Shown here one piece after another: positions 37,423 to 46,380 of a stretch of DNA of 64,000 nt. Where the stretch lies: positions 744,001-808,000 of the forward strand of contig CAWEWZ010000002.1 of NCBI GenBank assembly GCA_963812885.1, written 5' to 3'. The first letter of the stretch is position 1. Every line of letters begins with the position of its first letter. The notes beneath the pieces are model-generated. The model ran no database searches, had not been told where the DNA came from, and worked only from the letters and a program-made list of their open reading frames with translations. Origin of the DNA: Bog-756 sp963812885 (GTDB taxonomy: Bacteria > Actinomycetota > Acidimicrobiia > Acidimicrobiales > RAAP-2). A program made the translations under genes and the position numbers.

Positions 37423-38775
37423 ATGAGCGTCGTCCCCGCCTCCCGCATCGACTCCGCCGGCATCCGGACAGTTCCGGACGTGGAGATCGTGGTGCCCGTC
37501 TACAACGAAGCCGAACAGCTGGCTCCGAGCATCGCCGCGCTCCGCAGCTTTCTCGACACGTCGTTCCCCTTCACCGCCACCGTGACCGTCGCCGACAACG
37601 CCAGCACCGATGACACCTGGCGCATCGCCGCCGAGCTGGCTTCCACCCTCGACGGCGTCCAGGCCATCCACCTCGATCAGAAGGGGCGCGGCCGGGCCCT
37701 CCGGGCGGCGTGGTCCCGAAGCACGGCGTCGGTCGTCGCCTATATGGACGTCGACTTGGCCACCGGCCTGGATGCCCTGCTGCCCCTGGTGGCCCCGCTC
37801 CTGTCCGGTCACAGCGACGTGGCCATCGGCACCAGGCTCGGCCCTGGAGCCCACGTGGTGCGCGGCGCGCAGCGTGAAATGATCTCCCGCGGTTACAACC
37901 TGCTGCTTCGATCCACTCTCCGCAGTCCGTGCACCGATGCGCAGTGCGGGTTCAAAGCGATGAGCCGCGAAGCGGCGGCCGAGTTGCTCCCCCAGGTCGA
38001 GGACGACGAATGGTTCTTCGACACCGAGGTCCTGGTGACGGCTCAGCGGGTCGGGCTCCGCATCCACGAAGTCCCGGTCGACTGGGTCGATGACCTGGAC
38101 TCCCGGGTCGACCTGGTGCGCACCGCCATCAAGGACCTCCGGGGCGTCTGGCGCCTGCTCGGGCGGTCTGCCCATCGGCCCGCCCTCCAGCCCGGGCGGC
38201 CGATCCGTCCGATGCGGCAGGAAGCCTCCGTGACCGTGCCCGGGGTCACCCCCATCGGGTCCAGCCGCCCTGTCGCCGGCACGAACGGGGACGACACCGA
38301 GGTGTTCGCCGACGAGCTGCTCCGGTTCGCCGGGGTCGGCGCGGTCAGCACCGTGGCCTATGCGGCAACGTTCGCGGCCCTCGAGCCGAGTCTGGGCGGC
38401 TATCTGGCCAATGCGGTGGCCATCGTCGCCTGCAGCCTGGGCAACACCGCCGTCCACCGAGGAATGGCCGGGACCGCCGATCGGGGCCTCGACCGCAGTC
38501 ATCGGCTGATGGTGGCGACGGCGTTGATGGGCGTCAGTCTGGCCTTCACCACGGGAGCGCTGGCCGCCACCCGGGCCGTCGGATTGACGTCGCTGGTCCC
38601 GGAATTGTGCGCGGTGACAGCCGGCAATGCCGGAGCCGCCGCCCTCCGGTTCGCCATCCTCCGCACCTGGGTGTTCCGACCACAGTTCGGCACGCATCTG
38701 GCCGCCGGCATCGGCTCCACGGTCGGGACCACTGACGGGCGCCGCCCCACGATGTCGGCGGGGCGACCTTCATGA
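37423..38775 (+). CDS. GT2 glycosyltransferase fused to a GtrA-like membrane domain
   Basis: 450 residues, intact. N-terminal dolichol-phosphate-sugar synthase-like GT2 domain: VEIVVPVYNEAEQLAPSIAA, TVADNASTDDTW, VVAYMDVDLATGLDALLPLV (DxD) and TDAQCGFKAMSREAAAELLP. C-terminal GtrA domain of about four helices: ELLRFAGVGAVSTVAYAATF to LRFAILRTWVF. It would make and flip a lipid-linked sugar for the envelope. It starts behind a PhoP-type box and overlaps the next gene by ATGA, so both are likely under the two-component system. Confidence 0.9.
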   Translation: MSVVPASRIDSAGIRTVPDVEIVVPVYNEAEQLAPSIAALRSFLDTSFPFTATVTVADNASTDDTWRIAAELASTLDGVQAIHLDQKGRGRALRAAWSRSTASVVAYMDVDLATGLDALLPLVAPLLSGHSDVAIGTRLGPGAHVVRGAQREMISRGYNLLLRSTLRSPCTDAQCGFKAMSREAAAELLPQVEDDEWFFDTEVLVTAQRVGLRIHEVPVDWVDDLDSRVDLVRTAIKDLRGVWRLLGRSAHRPALQPGRPIRPMRQEASVTVPGVTPIGSSRPVAGTNGDDTEVFADELLRFAGVGAVSTVAYAATFAALEPSLGGYLANAVAIVACSLGNTAVHRGMAGTADRGLDRSHRLMVATALMGVSLAFTTGALAATRAVGLTSLVPELCAVTAGNAGAAALRFAILRTWVFRPQFGTHLAAGIGSTVGTTDGRRPTMSAGRPS

Positions 38776-41104
38776 CCGACACGCACCTCGGCAGCGAAGG
38801 CCCGCTCGGGGCGGCGGCGACCTGGCGTCCCCGCCGTCCCTTCCGGCACCATCGACGTCCGTCCCTTCGACCCGACCCGCCCGGGTCTGACCCCCGACAC
38901 CGGCGAGGGGACGGCCGTGCAGCAGGTCGGTTCGCCGCCGGACTTCCCACCGACCCCCGCCTTCCCGCGGGGCCGTGTGCTCCGATTGGTGCGGGGACGG
39001 CCCGAGGATCCCCCTTGGGTCCGGCCGGCCCTCCTGGCGCTGCTCGTCGGGACCGGGTTCCTCTACCTCTGGGGGCTCGGGCAGTCCGGATGGGCCAACA
39101 GCTTCTACTCCGCAGCTGTCCAGGCCGGGACCAAGAGCTGGAAGGCCTTCTTCTTCGGATCCTCCGACGCGTCCAACTTCATCACCGTCGACAAACCTCC
39201 GGCGTCGTTGTGGGTGATGGAGCTCTCGGCCCGCCTCTTCGGCGTCAACGCCTGGAGCATTCTGGTGCCCCAGGCGCTCGAAGGGGTGGCCACCGTCGGC
39301 CTTCTGTACGCCAGCGTGCGCCGCTGGTTCGCGCCCGGTGCGGCGCTCCTGGCCGGGGCGGTACTGGCCCTCACCCCGGTCGCCACCCTGATGTTCCGCT
39401 TCAACAATCCCGACGCCATGCTCACCCTCGTCCTCACCGCCGCCGCCTACGCCACGATCAGGGCCATCGAAGGGGGACGAACCCGATGGATGGTGTTCGC
39501 CGGAGCCCTGATCGGATTCGGGTTCATCACCAAGATGCTCCAGGCGCTGATCCTCCTCCCGGTATTGGCCCTCGTGTACCTGCTGGCCGGTCCACCGAAG
39601 CTCGGGCGGCGTCTCGTGCAAGCTGGTGTACACCGGTGTGGCCCTGCTGGTTTCGGCGGGATGGTGGGTGGCGGCCGTCCAGCTGACCCCGGCAGCCGAC
39701 CGGCCCTACGTCGGTGGTTCCACCAACAACTCGGAGCTCAACCTCATCTTCGGCTACAACGGTTTCGGCCGGCTGACCGGCAACGAGACGGGCAGCGTCG
39801 GCGGTCGTGGTGGCGCCGGGAGCATGTGGGGTCCGACCGGGTGGAACCGCCTGTTCCTCTCGTCGATGGGTGGACAGATCTCATGGCTCATCCCCGGCGC
39901 GCTGATCGGGCTGGTCGCCGTCCTGTGGATGACCCGGCGTGCTCCGAGGAACGATCGGGTACGGGCTGCGTTCCTCCTGTTCGGTGGCTGGCTGCTCCTG
40001 ACCGGCGGCCGTCTTCAGCTTCGCCCACGGGATCATCCATCCCTATTACACGGTTGCCCTGGCGCCGGCCATCGGAGCTCTGGTGGGCATGGGAGCCTCC
40101 ACCCTGTGGCTCCGGCGGCGGGAGATCCTTCCCCGACTGGCCCTGGCCGCAGCCGTCCTGGCCACCGTCGCCTGGGCGTTCGTGATCCTCGGCTGGAGCC
40201 CGACGTGGAACCCGGCCCTGCGGTGGGTCATCCTGGTCGTCGGGGTGCTGGCCGCGCTCGGCATCGCCCTGACGCCCCGGGCCCGAGGGGTGCTGGCCGC
40301 GGGGATTGCCGGCTTCGGCATCGCCTCGATCATCGCCGCCCCGGCCGCCTACTCGTTGAACACGGCGGCGACACCCCACAGTGGCGCCATCCCGTCAGCC
40401 GGGCCTGCCATCCAGGGAGGCAGCGGGCGGGATTCGGCGGGCCGGGCGGATTCGGCGGGCCGGGAGGGTTCGGCCGGTCGGCCAACGGCGGCATCACCCT
40501 GCCCAGGGGCTTCACGTTGCCCAACGGCACCAGGTTGCCCAACGGGCTCACCATCCCCGGAGGCGCGTTCCGACGCGGCCGGGCCGGAGGCTTCGGTGGT
40601 GGGCAGGCGCCCGGTGGCTTCGGCGGTGGCTTCGGCGGCGGTACTCCGACCCGCCAACCCGGCGCCTTCGGTGGTTTCGGTGGCGGCGGTTTCGGAGGAG
40701 GTGCCCGGGGTGGGGGTGCCGGCGGCCTGCTCAACGGATCGACACCGGGCCGACAGCTGACCGCGCTCCTCGCCACCGATGCCTCCCACTACTCGTGGGT
40801 GGCCGCCGCTACCGGATCGAACACGGCCTCGGGCTACCAGCTGGCCACCGGGGATCCGGTCATGGCCATCGGCGGTTTCAACGGGACCGACCCCGCGCCC
40901 ACGCTGACCCAGTTCGAGCGGTACGTGGCCGAGGGAAGGATCCACTACTACATCTCCGGCGGTGGAGGCTTCGGAGGCGGGGGCGGCTTCGGGTCGACGG
41001 GGACCTCGCCGGCTTCGCAGATCCAGACCTGGGTGACCAGCCACTTCACGCCCAAGACGGTCGACGGCGTGACCGTCTACGACCTGACCACCGGGTCAGG
41101 CTGA
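38772..41104 (+). CDS. GT39/ArnT-like membrane glycosyltransferase with Gly-rich insertion
   Basis: About 775 residues, a polytopic enzyme that uses a polyprenyl-linked sugar. The first loop shows SGWANSFYSAAVQAGTKSWK and SNFITVDKPPASLWVMELSA with the acidic catalytic Asp of this family. Helices continue to IASIIAAPAAYSLNT. Then comes a Gly/Phe-rich region (GFGGPGGFGGPGGFGRSANG, GGFGGGQAPGGFGGGFGGG), and a globular C-terminal domain (LLATDASHYSWVAAATGSN to GVTVYDLTTGSG). Frame changes near 38840, 39615, 40010 and 40430. The partner GT2 gene upstream probably supplies its lipid-sugar donor. Confidence 0.83.
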
Positions 41105-41191
41105 ACTGGACCGGTCCGGCGCCCGACCCGCCGGTCCGCTGGTGGGCCATGATGAGGAGGCCAGAGCCCACCGTCCGATGAGGAGACCGCA

Positions 41192-42460
41192 ATGGCGATC
41201 AACGTGACGCCGATACCCGGCTTGGATCCAGAGATCAACGACATCCGCCGCCGCACTGCGGACTTCATCAATACCGAGATCCTCCCGAACGAGGAAGTGC
41301 TGTGGCGGTCGCGCCGTGGCGCCGATCTCAGCGGAGACGACCGCGAACACAGTCGGCGACGGAGCATCGAGATGCGCGAGGAGATCAAGGCCAAGGTCAA
41401 CAAGGCCGGGCTGTGGGCACCGCATCTGCCCAAGGAGTACGGCGGGATGGGCCTCGACTTCCTCGCCCTGGCCTACATGTACGAGATCCTGGCCTACGCG
41501 GTGGGCGCCTCCACCCTGTTCGGAATCGCCGCGCCCAATTCGGGCAACGCCAGCATCCTGGTCAAGTACGGGACCGAGGAGCAGAAGCGGAAGTGGCTGT
41601 TGCCGCTCATCGACGGGACGATGGAGTCCGGCTTCTCCATGACCGAGCCCGACCATGCCGGATCGGACCCGCGCTCGATCGAGACCGAGGCCGTACGCGA
41701 CGGCGACCATTGGGTCATCAACGGCCACAAGTGGTTCACTTCCAATGGGATCGACGCCGACTTCTTCATCGTGATGTGCCGGGCCAACGATCCCACCGGC
41801 GAACTCGGCGTGCCCGGTCGGATGACCCAGATCATCGTGCCCACCGCCACGGCGGGCGTGAACATCGTCCGCGGGATCGGCATCTTCGGCCATTCGACGT
41901 CCGACCACTGCGAGATCAGGTACGAGAACGTCCGGGTCCCGATCGAGAACACCCTCGGCCTGGTCGGGCAGGGCCACCAGGCCGCCCAGGACCGGCTCGG
42001 GGCCGGCCGGGTCTACCACTGTATGAACTCGGTCGGCCAGATGTGGCGGGCCTTCGACCTGATGGTCGAGCGCACCTTGGTCCGCCAGGTGCATGGCGGC
42101 CTGCTCAAGGACAAGCAGTTCATCCAGGGATTCATCGCCGAGAGCTACATGGACGTGCAGTCGGCCCGGCTGATGACCATCAACGCGGCCGAGAAGGTGG
42201 CCAACGGCGATCCCGACGTCCGTACCGCGATATCGGCCATCAAGGTGTTCGTCCCTGCCGCCTACCATCGCGTGGTCGACCGGGCCATCCAGGTCTGGGG
42301 CGGGGCCGGGGTGAGCAACGACCTCCCGCTGGCCCAGATGTACCTCACCGCCCGGGTCCTGCGCCTGGCCGACGGCCCCGACGAGGTCCACAAGATCCTC
42401 ATCGCCAAGAACATCATGCACCGCTATGAGGACGGCGGCAGTTGGAATTTCGGGAATTGA
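41192..42460 (+). CDS. Acyl-CoA dehydrogenase
   Basis: FAD enzyme introducing the alpha-beta double bond into an acyl-CoA; 422 residues, intact. The N-terminal helices contain LWAPHLPKEYGGMGLDFLAL, the middle strand domain FSMTEPDHAGSDPRSIETEA and GHKWFTSNGIDADFFIVMCR, and the C-terminal domain QVWGGAGVSNDLPLAQMYLT and ARVLRLADGPDEVHKILIAK. The last segment is the usual substrate and FAD contact region. This subgroup is close to the ACAD10/11-type enzymes. GAGGAG lies 7 nt before the ATG. Chain-length preference cannot be read. Confidence 0.92.
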   Translation: MAINVTPIPGLDPEINDIRRRTADFINTEILPNEEVLWRSRRGADLSGDDREHSRRRSIEMREEIKAKVNKAGLWAPHLPKEYGGMGLDFLALAYMYEILAYAVGASTLFGIAAPNSGNASILVKYGTEEQKRKWLLPLIDGTMESGFSMTEPDHAGSDPRSIETEAVRDGDHWVINGHKWFTSNGIDADFFIVMCRANDPTGELGVPGRMTQIIVPTATAGVNIVRGIGIFGHSTSDHCEIRYENVRVPIENTLGLVGQGHQAAQDRLGAGRVYHCMNSVGQMWRAFDLMVERTLVRQVHGGLLKDKQFIQGFIAESYMDVQSARLMTINAAEKVANGDPDVRTAISAIKVFVPAAYHRVVDRAIQVWGGAGVSNDLPLAQMYLTARVLRLADGPDEVHKILIAKNIMHRYEDGGSWNFGN

Positions 42461-42503
42461 TCCCGACCGGCGGGGCGGGCGGTCACATGACAGGCTGAAC
42501 GCG

Positions 42504-42534
42504 ACGCACCACCGAGCGCAACGCACCACCGAGC
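42504..42534 (+). repeat. 14-bp direct repeat with 17-bp period
   Basis: ACGCACCACCGAGC occurs at 42504-42517 and 42521-42534, just upstream of the VOC gene and its AAGGAG ribosome site. It may be a slippage duplication in the leader. Confidence 0.7.
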
Positions 42535-42548
42535 CCAAGGAGCCCACC

Positions 42549-43319
42549 ATGCCCAAGAGGTCCTCCTACCAACCCGGAACTCCTTCGTGGGTCGACCTGG
42601 CCAGCCCCGATCTGGCCGCCTCGGCTTCCTTCTACTCCTCGCTGTTCGGTTGGGAGGTCAAGGACCAGGGACCCGAGTCCGGTCATTACAACATGATGGA
42701 ACTCGGCGGGAATGCCGTTGCCGGCGCGGCGACGATCATGATGGAGGGCCAGCCGCCGGCGTGGACCACCTACATCTCGGTGGAGGATGCCGATGCCAGT
42801 ATCGACAAGGTCAAGGCGGCCGGCGGCACGGTCTTCGTCGAACCGATGGACGTCCTCGATGTCGGCCGGATGGCGGTCTTCGCCGACCCGACCGGAGCGG
42901 CGGCAGCCGTATGGCAGCCCCGCCGCCACATCGGTGCCGGGCTGGTCAACGAGGCCGGAGCGCTGGCCTGGAACGAGCTGACCACCCGGGACCCCGCCGC
43001 GGCCAAGATCTTCTACGGCGAGGTGTTCGGTTGGGAGGGGGAGACCGGCGAGATGGGCGACATGGAGTACACCATGTGGAAGCTGGGTGGGAACGAGATC
43101 GGCGGCATGTTGACCACTCCGGCCGAGGTGCCGCCCGAGGTCGCGGCCTTCTGGCTGCCCTATTTCGCCGTCGCCGACTGCGACGCCACCGTCGCCACCG
43201 CCACCGGGCTCGGAGCCGCGCTCGTCAACGGGCCGATCGACATCCCGGCCGGGAGGTTCGCCGTCGTGGGCGACCCCACCGGAGCCATGTTCGGGGTCAT
43301 CGCCCTGGCCGCCGGGTAA
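42549..43319 (+). CDS. VOC family protein with two glyoxalase-type domains
   Basis: 256 residues made of two similar vicinal-oxygen-chelate domains. Domain 1 starts PSWVDLASPDLAASASFYSS and ends RMAVFADPTGAAAAVWQP. Domain 2 starts LAWNELTTRDPAAAKIFYGE and ends RFAVVGDPTGAMFGVIAL. This layout matches the actinobacterial double-domain VOC proteins (CFP30-like) of unknown reaction. ATG 42549 has AAGGAG upstream; the longer frame from 42426 has no ribosome site. The next gene follows at once. Confidence 0.87.
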   Translation: MPKRSSYQPGTPSWVDLASPDLAASASFYSSLFGWEVKDQGPESGHYNMMELGGNAVAGAATIMMEGQPPAWTTYISVEDADASIDKVKAAGGTVFVEPMDVLDVGRMAVFADPTGAAAAVWQPRRHIGAGLVNEAGALAWNELTTRDPAAAKIFYGEVFGWEGETGEMGDMEYTMWKLGGNEIGGMLTTPAEVPPEVAAFWLPYFAVADCDATVATATGLGAALVNGPIDIPAGRFAVVGDPTGAMFGVIALAAG

Positions 43320-43332
43320 TGGGGGCCTCCGC

Positions 43333-43338
43333 TACTGT
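43333..43338 (+). promoter_or_regulatory. -10 box TACTGT of the aminotransferase gene
   Basis: TACTGT is followed by 7 nt and GTG 43346, supporting that GTG and not ATG 43319 as the start of a leaderless message. Confidence 0.45.
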
Positions 43339-43345
43339 CCATCCG

Positions 43346-44695
43346 GTGAGCACCTCGTCGATCAAGCAGGCGCGGTCCATCGTCACCGACCTCCCGGGGC
43401 CGAACTCGGTGGCACTCGAACGGCGACGGGCCACAGCCGTGGCCCCCGGCGTGAGCTCGGTACTCCCCCTCTACGTCGAGGAGGCATCGGGGGCCATCCT
43501 GGTCGATGTCGACGGCAACTCCTTGATCGACCTCGGCGCCGGCATCGCCGTGGTCAGTGTGGGCCATGCCGCCCCTGCCGTGGTGGAGGCGGTCCGCCAG
43601 CAGGCCTCCAGGTTCTTCCACACCTGCTTCATGGTCAACCCGTACGAGCCCTACGTGGCCCTGTGCGAGGCGCTCAACGAATTGGCCCCGGGGGACGGGG
43701 CAAAGCGCACCGCACTGTTCAACTCGGGAGCGGAGGCCGTCGAGAACGCGGTCAAAGTGGCCCGGCACGTGACCGGCCGGCCGGCCGTGGTGGTGTTCGA
43801 CCACGCCTACCACGGTCGTACCAACCTGACCATGGCCCTCACCGCCAAGAACATGCCCTACCGCGACCGCTTCGGCCCGTTCGCACCCGAGGTCTACCGC
43901 GTTCCCATGTCGTATCCGTTCCGAGATCCCGAGGGGATGACCGGTCAGCAGGCTGCGGCCAGAGCCCTCGAGCATCTCGACCGGAACGTGGGTACGGGCA
44001 ATGTGGCCTGCGTGCTCATCGAGCCCATCCAGGGAGAGGGCGGGTTCGTGGTGCCCGCCCCCGGCTTCCTGCCCGCCATCGCCGATTGGTGCCGCGAACG
44101 AGGGGTGCTGCTGGCGGCCGACGAGATACAGACCGGCTTCTGTCGCACCGGTGACTGGTTCGCGTGCGACGACGAAGGCGTGGTCCCCGATCTCCTGACG
44201 ACGGCGAAGGCACTGGGTGCAGGGATGCCCGTGGCCGCGCTCACCGGTCGGGCCGACCTCATGGACGGGGTCCATCCCGGCGGTCTGGGCGGCACCTACG
44301 GCGGCAACCCGGTGGCGTGTGCCGCCGCCCTGGCTGCCATCGACATGATGCGCACCGATGATCTGGCCGGGGCGGCCCGTCACATCGGCGCACAGATCAC
44401 CGAGACACTCGACCGGCTGCGCGCCTCGCATTCGGCCGTGGGCGATGTGCGGGGCCGGGGGGCGATGATGGCCATGGAGATCGTGCATGCGGGGACCGAT
44501 GAGCCGGATGCCGATGCCACCCGCCGCATCGCCCAGGCCTGCCACCGGTCGGGGGTGGTCGTCCTGACCTGTGGCAGCTACGGAAACGTCATCCGCCTGC
44601 TGCCACCGCTGGTCATCGACCCTGCGCTTCTGGCCGACGGCCTGGCCGTACTGGCCGACGCGGCCGACCAGGTCCTCGGCGGCGCCGCTTCCTGA
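43346..44695 (+). CDS. Class III aminotransferase, 4-aminobutyrate aminotransferase-like
   Basis: PLP enzyme of 449 residues, intact, close to GabT. The head (QARSIVTDLPGPNSVALERR) is a GabT trait. Motifs: GAGIAVVSVGHAAPAVVEAV, LFNSGAEAVENAVKVAR, VVFDHAYHGRTNLTMALTAK, the PLP Asp in LLAADEIQTGFCRTG, the Schiff-base Lys in LLTTAKALGAGMPVAA, and GGLGGTYGGNPVACAAALAA. It would move the amino group of GABA or a similar omega-amino acid to 2-oxoglutarate. The aldehyde dehydrogenase at 48690 could take the semialdehyde product, but they are not adjacent. Confidence 0.88.
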   Translation: MSTSSIKQARSIVTDLPGPNSVALERRRATAVAPGVSSVLPLYVEEASGAILVDVDGNSLIDLGAGIAVVSVGHAAPAVVEAVRQQASRFFHTCFMVNPYEPYVALCEALNELAPGDGAKRTALFNSGAEAVENAVKVARHVTGRPAVVVFDHAYHGRTNLTMALTAKNMPYRDRFGPFAPEVYRVPMSYPFRDPEGMTGQQAAARALEHLDRNVGTGNVACVLIEPIQGEGGFVVPAPGFLPAIADWCRERGVLLAADEIQTGFCRTGDWFACDDEGVVPDLLTTAKALGAGMPVAALTGRADLMDGVHPGGLGGTYGGNPVACAAALAAIDMMRTDDLAGAARHIGAQITETLDRLRASHSAVGDVRGRGAMMAMEIVHAGTDEPDADATRRIAQACHRSGVVVLTCGSYGNVIRLLPPLVIDPALLADGLAVLADAADQVLGGAAS

Positions 44696-44707
44696 CCGTC
44701 GGCCGCC

Positions 44708-44761
44708 ACCCTGTGGCCCGGGGTCAGCGGTGGGACCCTGTGGCCCGGGGTCAGCCGTGGG
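44708..44761. repeat. 27-bp tandem duplication
   Basis: Two adjoining 27-bp copies (44708-44734 and 44735-44761) starting ACCCTGTGGCCCGGGGTCAG differ by one base. The second copy covers the stop codon of the convergent minus-strand gene, the first lies just beyond it, so the end of that gene may have been duplicated. Confidence 0.85.
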
Positions 44762-45353
44762 GTGGGGGGAGCACCGCCCGGGCCGAGGACAGCCCGGCGT
44801 CGAGACACTGGATCTCGTTGTCGGCGTCGCGGACCAGATCCCGGACCCGCTGGCCGTTGGCGTCACTGGCCGACGCCACCGCGGCCTTCTGGACATCGCC
44901 CGCCGCCCGCATCACCTCGATGACCTGCGCGGCCACCTCGGGTGGAACCGTCCCGGCCGGTTCGACCCGCAGGACCTGATCCAGCCCGACCGCCACCTGG
45001 TGGAGGCGGCCGCAGAGCACGGGGAGCGAGGCCACCGCACCGCCGGCTTCGGTGGCCGTCCTCACCGCGGCGCCGGCGTGGTCGACGGCCCGCCAGAGCT
45101 CCTTTCGCACCTGGCGGGGAGTCCACCGGTCGACGTCCTCGGGGACCCGGGTTCCGGCTCGCCTGAACCCGGCCGTGGAGGTCGCCTCCCACAGTGCGAC
45201 TGCTCCCACCACGGCACCGTGCGAGTGGAACGCCCGCCACTTGCGCCGGCCGAACCGGAACAGCAGGAACGCCGACAGCACGACCCCGGCCAGGCACAGC
45301 AGCGCGAAGATCAGCACGCCGGCCAGGATCGGCTCCCACATCGATGCGAACAC
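44751..45353 (-). CDS. Hypothetical single-pass membrane protein
   Basis: 200 residues, unrecognised. An N-terminal membrane helix (PILAGVLIFALLCLAGVVLS) leads to a basic turn (FGRRKWRAF) and a soluble helical domain of about 150 residues, rich in Ala and Val, with WTPRQVRKELWRAVDHAGAA and VEPAGTVPPEVAAQVIEVMR. The GTG start at 45353 lies 6 nt after TACACT, so it is predicted to be leaderless. It is convergent with the aminotransferase, and its end lies in a 27-bp duplication. Confidence 0.72.
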   Translation of the reverse strand: MFASMWEPILAGVLIFALLCLAGVVLSAFLLFRFGRRKWRAFHSHGAVVGAVALWEATSTAGFRRAGTRVPEDVDRWTPRQVRKELWRAVDHAGAAVRTATEAGGAVASLPVLCGRLHQVAVGLDQVLRVEPAGTVPPEVAAQVIEVMRAAGDVQKAAVASASDANGQRVRDLVRDADNEIQCLDAGLSSARAVLPPPHG

Positions 45354-45359
45354 GGTTCC

Positions 45360-45365
45360 AGTGTA
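45360..45365 (-). promoter_or_regulatory. -10 box TACACT of the hypothetical membrane protein gene
   Basis: TACACT on the minus strand, 6 nt, then GTG 45353. Confidence 0.5.
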
Positions 45366-45406
45366 GGCCCGCGGTCATCCCGGCGGGCAGGCGCCGGGGC
45401 CTCCGC

Positions 45407-46159
45407 TCACCGTGGCGCCTCGAGCAGGATCTCCTCCATCCGTGCGATGGCCTCGGGCGCCAGACCCGAGCCGAGCGCCCAGGCCCGGGCCCCCCCGAAC
45501 CGGTCACCGATCTCGTCGAGGAACCGGACCATGGTCTCGGCCTCCACACCGAACCGGGAAGCGGGCACCGCCGCCATCCGTTCGGCGAAGCGGGGATCGG
45601 AACGGTAGCGGCCGAGGATCAGCTCCATGCGTCCCGCAGTGATGACATAGTCGGCGACGATCATCTCGGCGTCCACGCCCAGGATGTCGAGCACCAGGGC
45701 GGCCAGCACCCCGGTCCGATCCTTGCCGGCCGCGCAATGGAACACGAGGGGCAGGCGGGACGGTTCCGATACCAGTTCGAGCGCTTCGACCAGGGGCTGC
45801 CGGCCGACGTCGAGATACCAGAGGTAGCGCTCGGCGAGGTCTTCGCCGGCCGGGGCCGGCGCGGCCATGGTCTCACCCTCGCCGTCGCTGATCACCGACA
45901 GGTGCCGGTACGCCATCGGCTCATCGCCCAGGGGCCCCCGGCCGGTGCGCCCGAGTTCGGCCGACATCCGGAGATCGATGATGGTGGCCAGGCCCAGGGA
46001 ACGGAGATGTCGGACGTCGCCCCCGGTGAGCTCGTGCAGGGTGTCGCTACGGAACAGGGTGCCCCACCTGGTGGGGCGTCCGTCCAGGCCCTCGTACCCG
46101 CCGAGGTCCCGGAAGTTGAACGCCCCCGTCAGGGGGACGAGACGATCGCGCGCTGCCAT
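45407..46159 (-). CDS. Tyrosine-protein phosphatase, PtpB-like
   Basis: 250-residue phosphatase of the Y_phosphatase3 group. The P-loop is VFHCAAGKDRTGVLAALVLD (HC-x2-GKDRTG), with catalytic Cys and Arg. The head AFNFRDLGGYEGLDGRPTRW and LFRSDTLHELT are family signatures, and LATIIDLRMSAELG carries the usual Asp region. Mycobacterial PtpB, of the same family, acts on phosphotyrosine and phosphoinositides; the role here is unknown. ATG 46159 is used, as in relatives; a longer open frame exists upstream. Confidence 0.9.
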   Translation of the reverse strand: MAARDRLVPLTGAFNFRDLGGYEGLDGRPTRWGTLFRSDTLHELTGGDVRHLRSLGLATIIDLRMSAELGRTGRGPLGDEPMAYRHLSVISDGEGETMAAPAPAGEDLAERYLWYLDVGRQPLVEALELVSEPSRLPLVFHCAAGKDRTGVLAALVLDILGVDAEMIVADYVITAGRMELILGRYRSDPRFAERMAAVPASRFGVEAETMVRFLDEIGDRFGGARAWALGSGLAPEAIARMEEILLEAPR

Positions 46160-46380
46160 GCCCTCATCATGGTCGACGGCCCGCCTGGCCACGGCCCCAG
46201 TGGGCCGGGTACGGCCCGGTTCGACCCGGTCTCTGCCCTCAAGGGTCCCTCCGATTGGGCCGATCACCCAGAAGTCGACCTCTATCCGCCACCATGGCTG
46301 AGCTACCTTGAGGAGATCCCCCCATCGCCCCGGGGCTCGTCGACGGAGCCCCGAAACCTGACCCTGAGGAGTTTGCGGCA

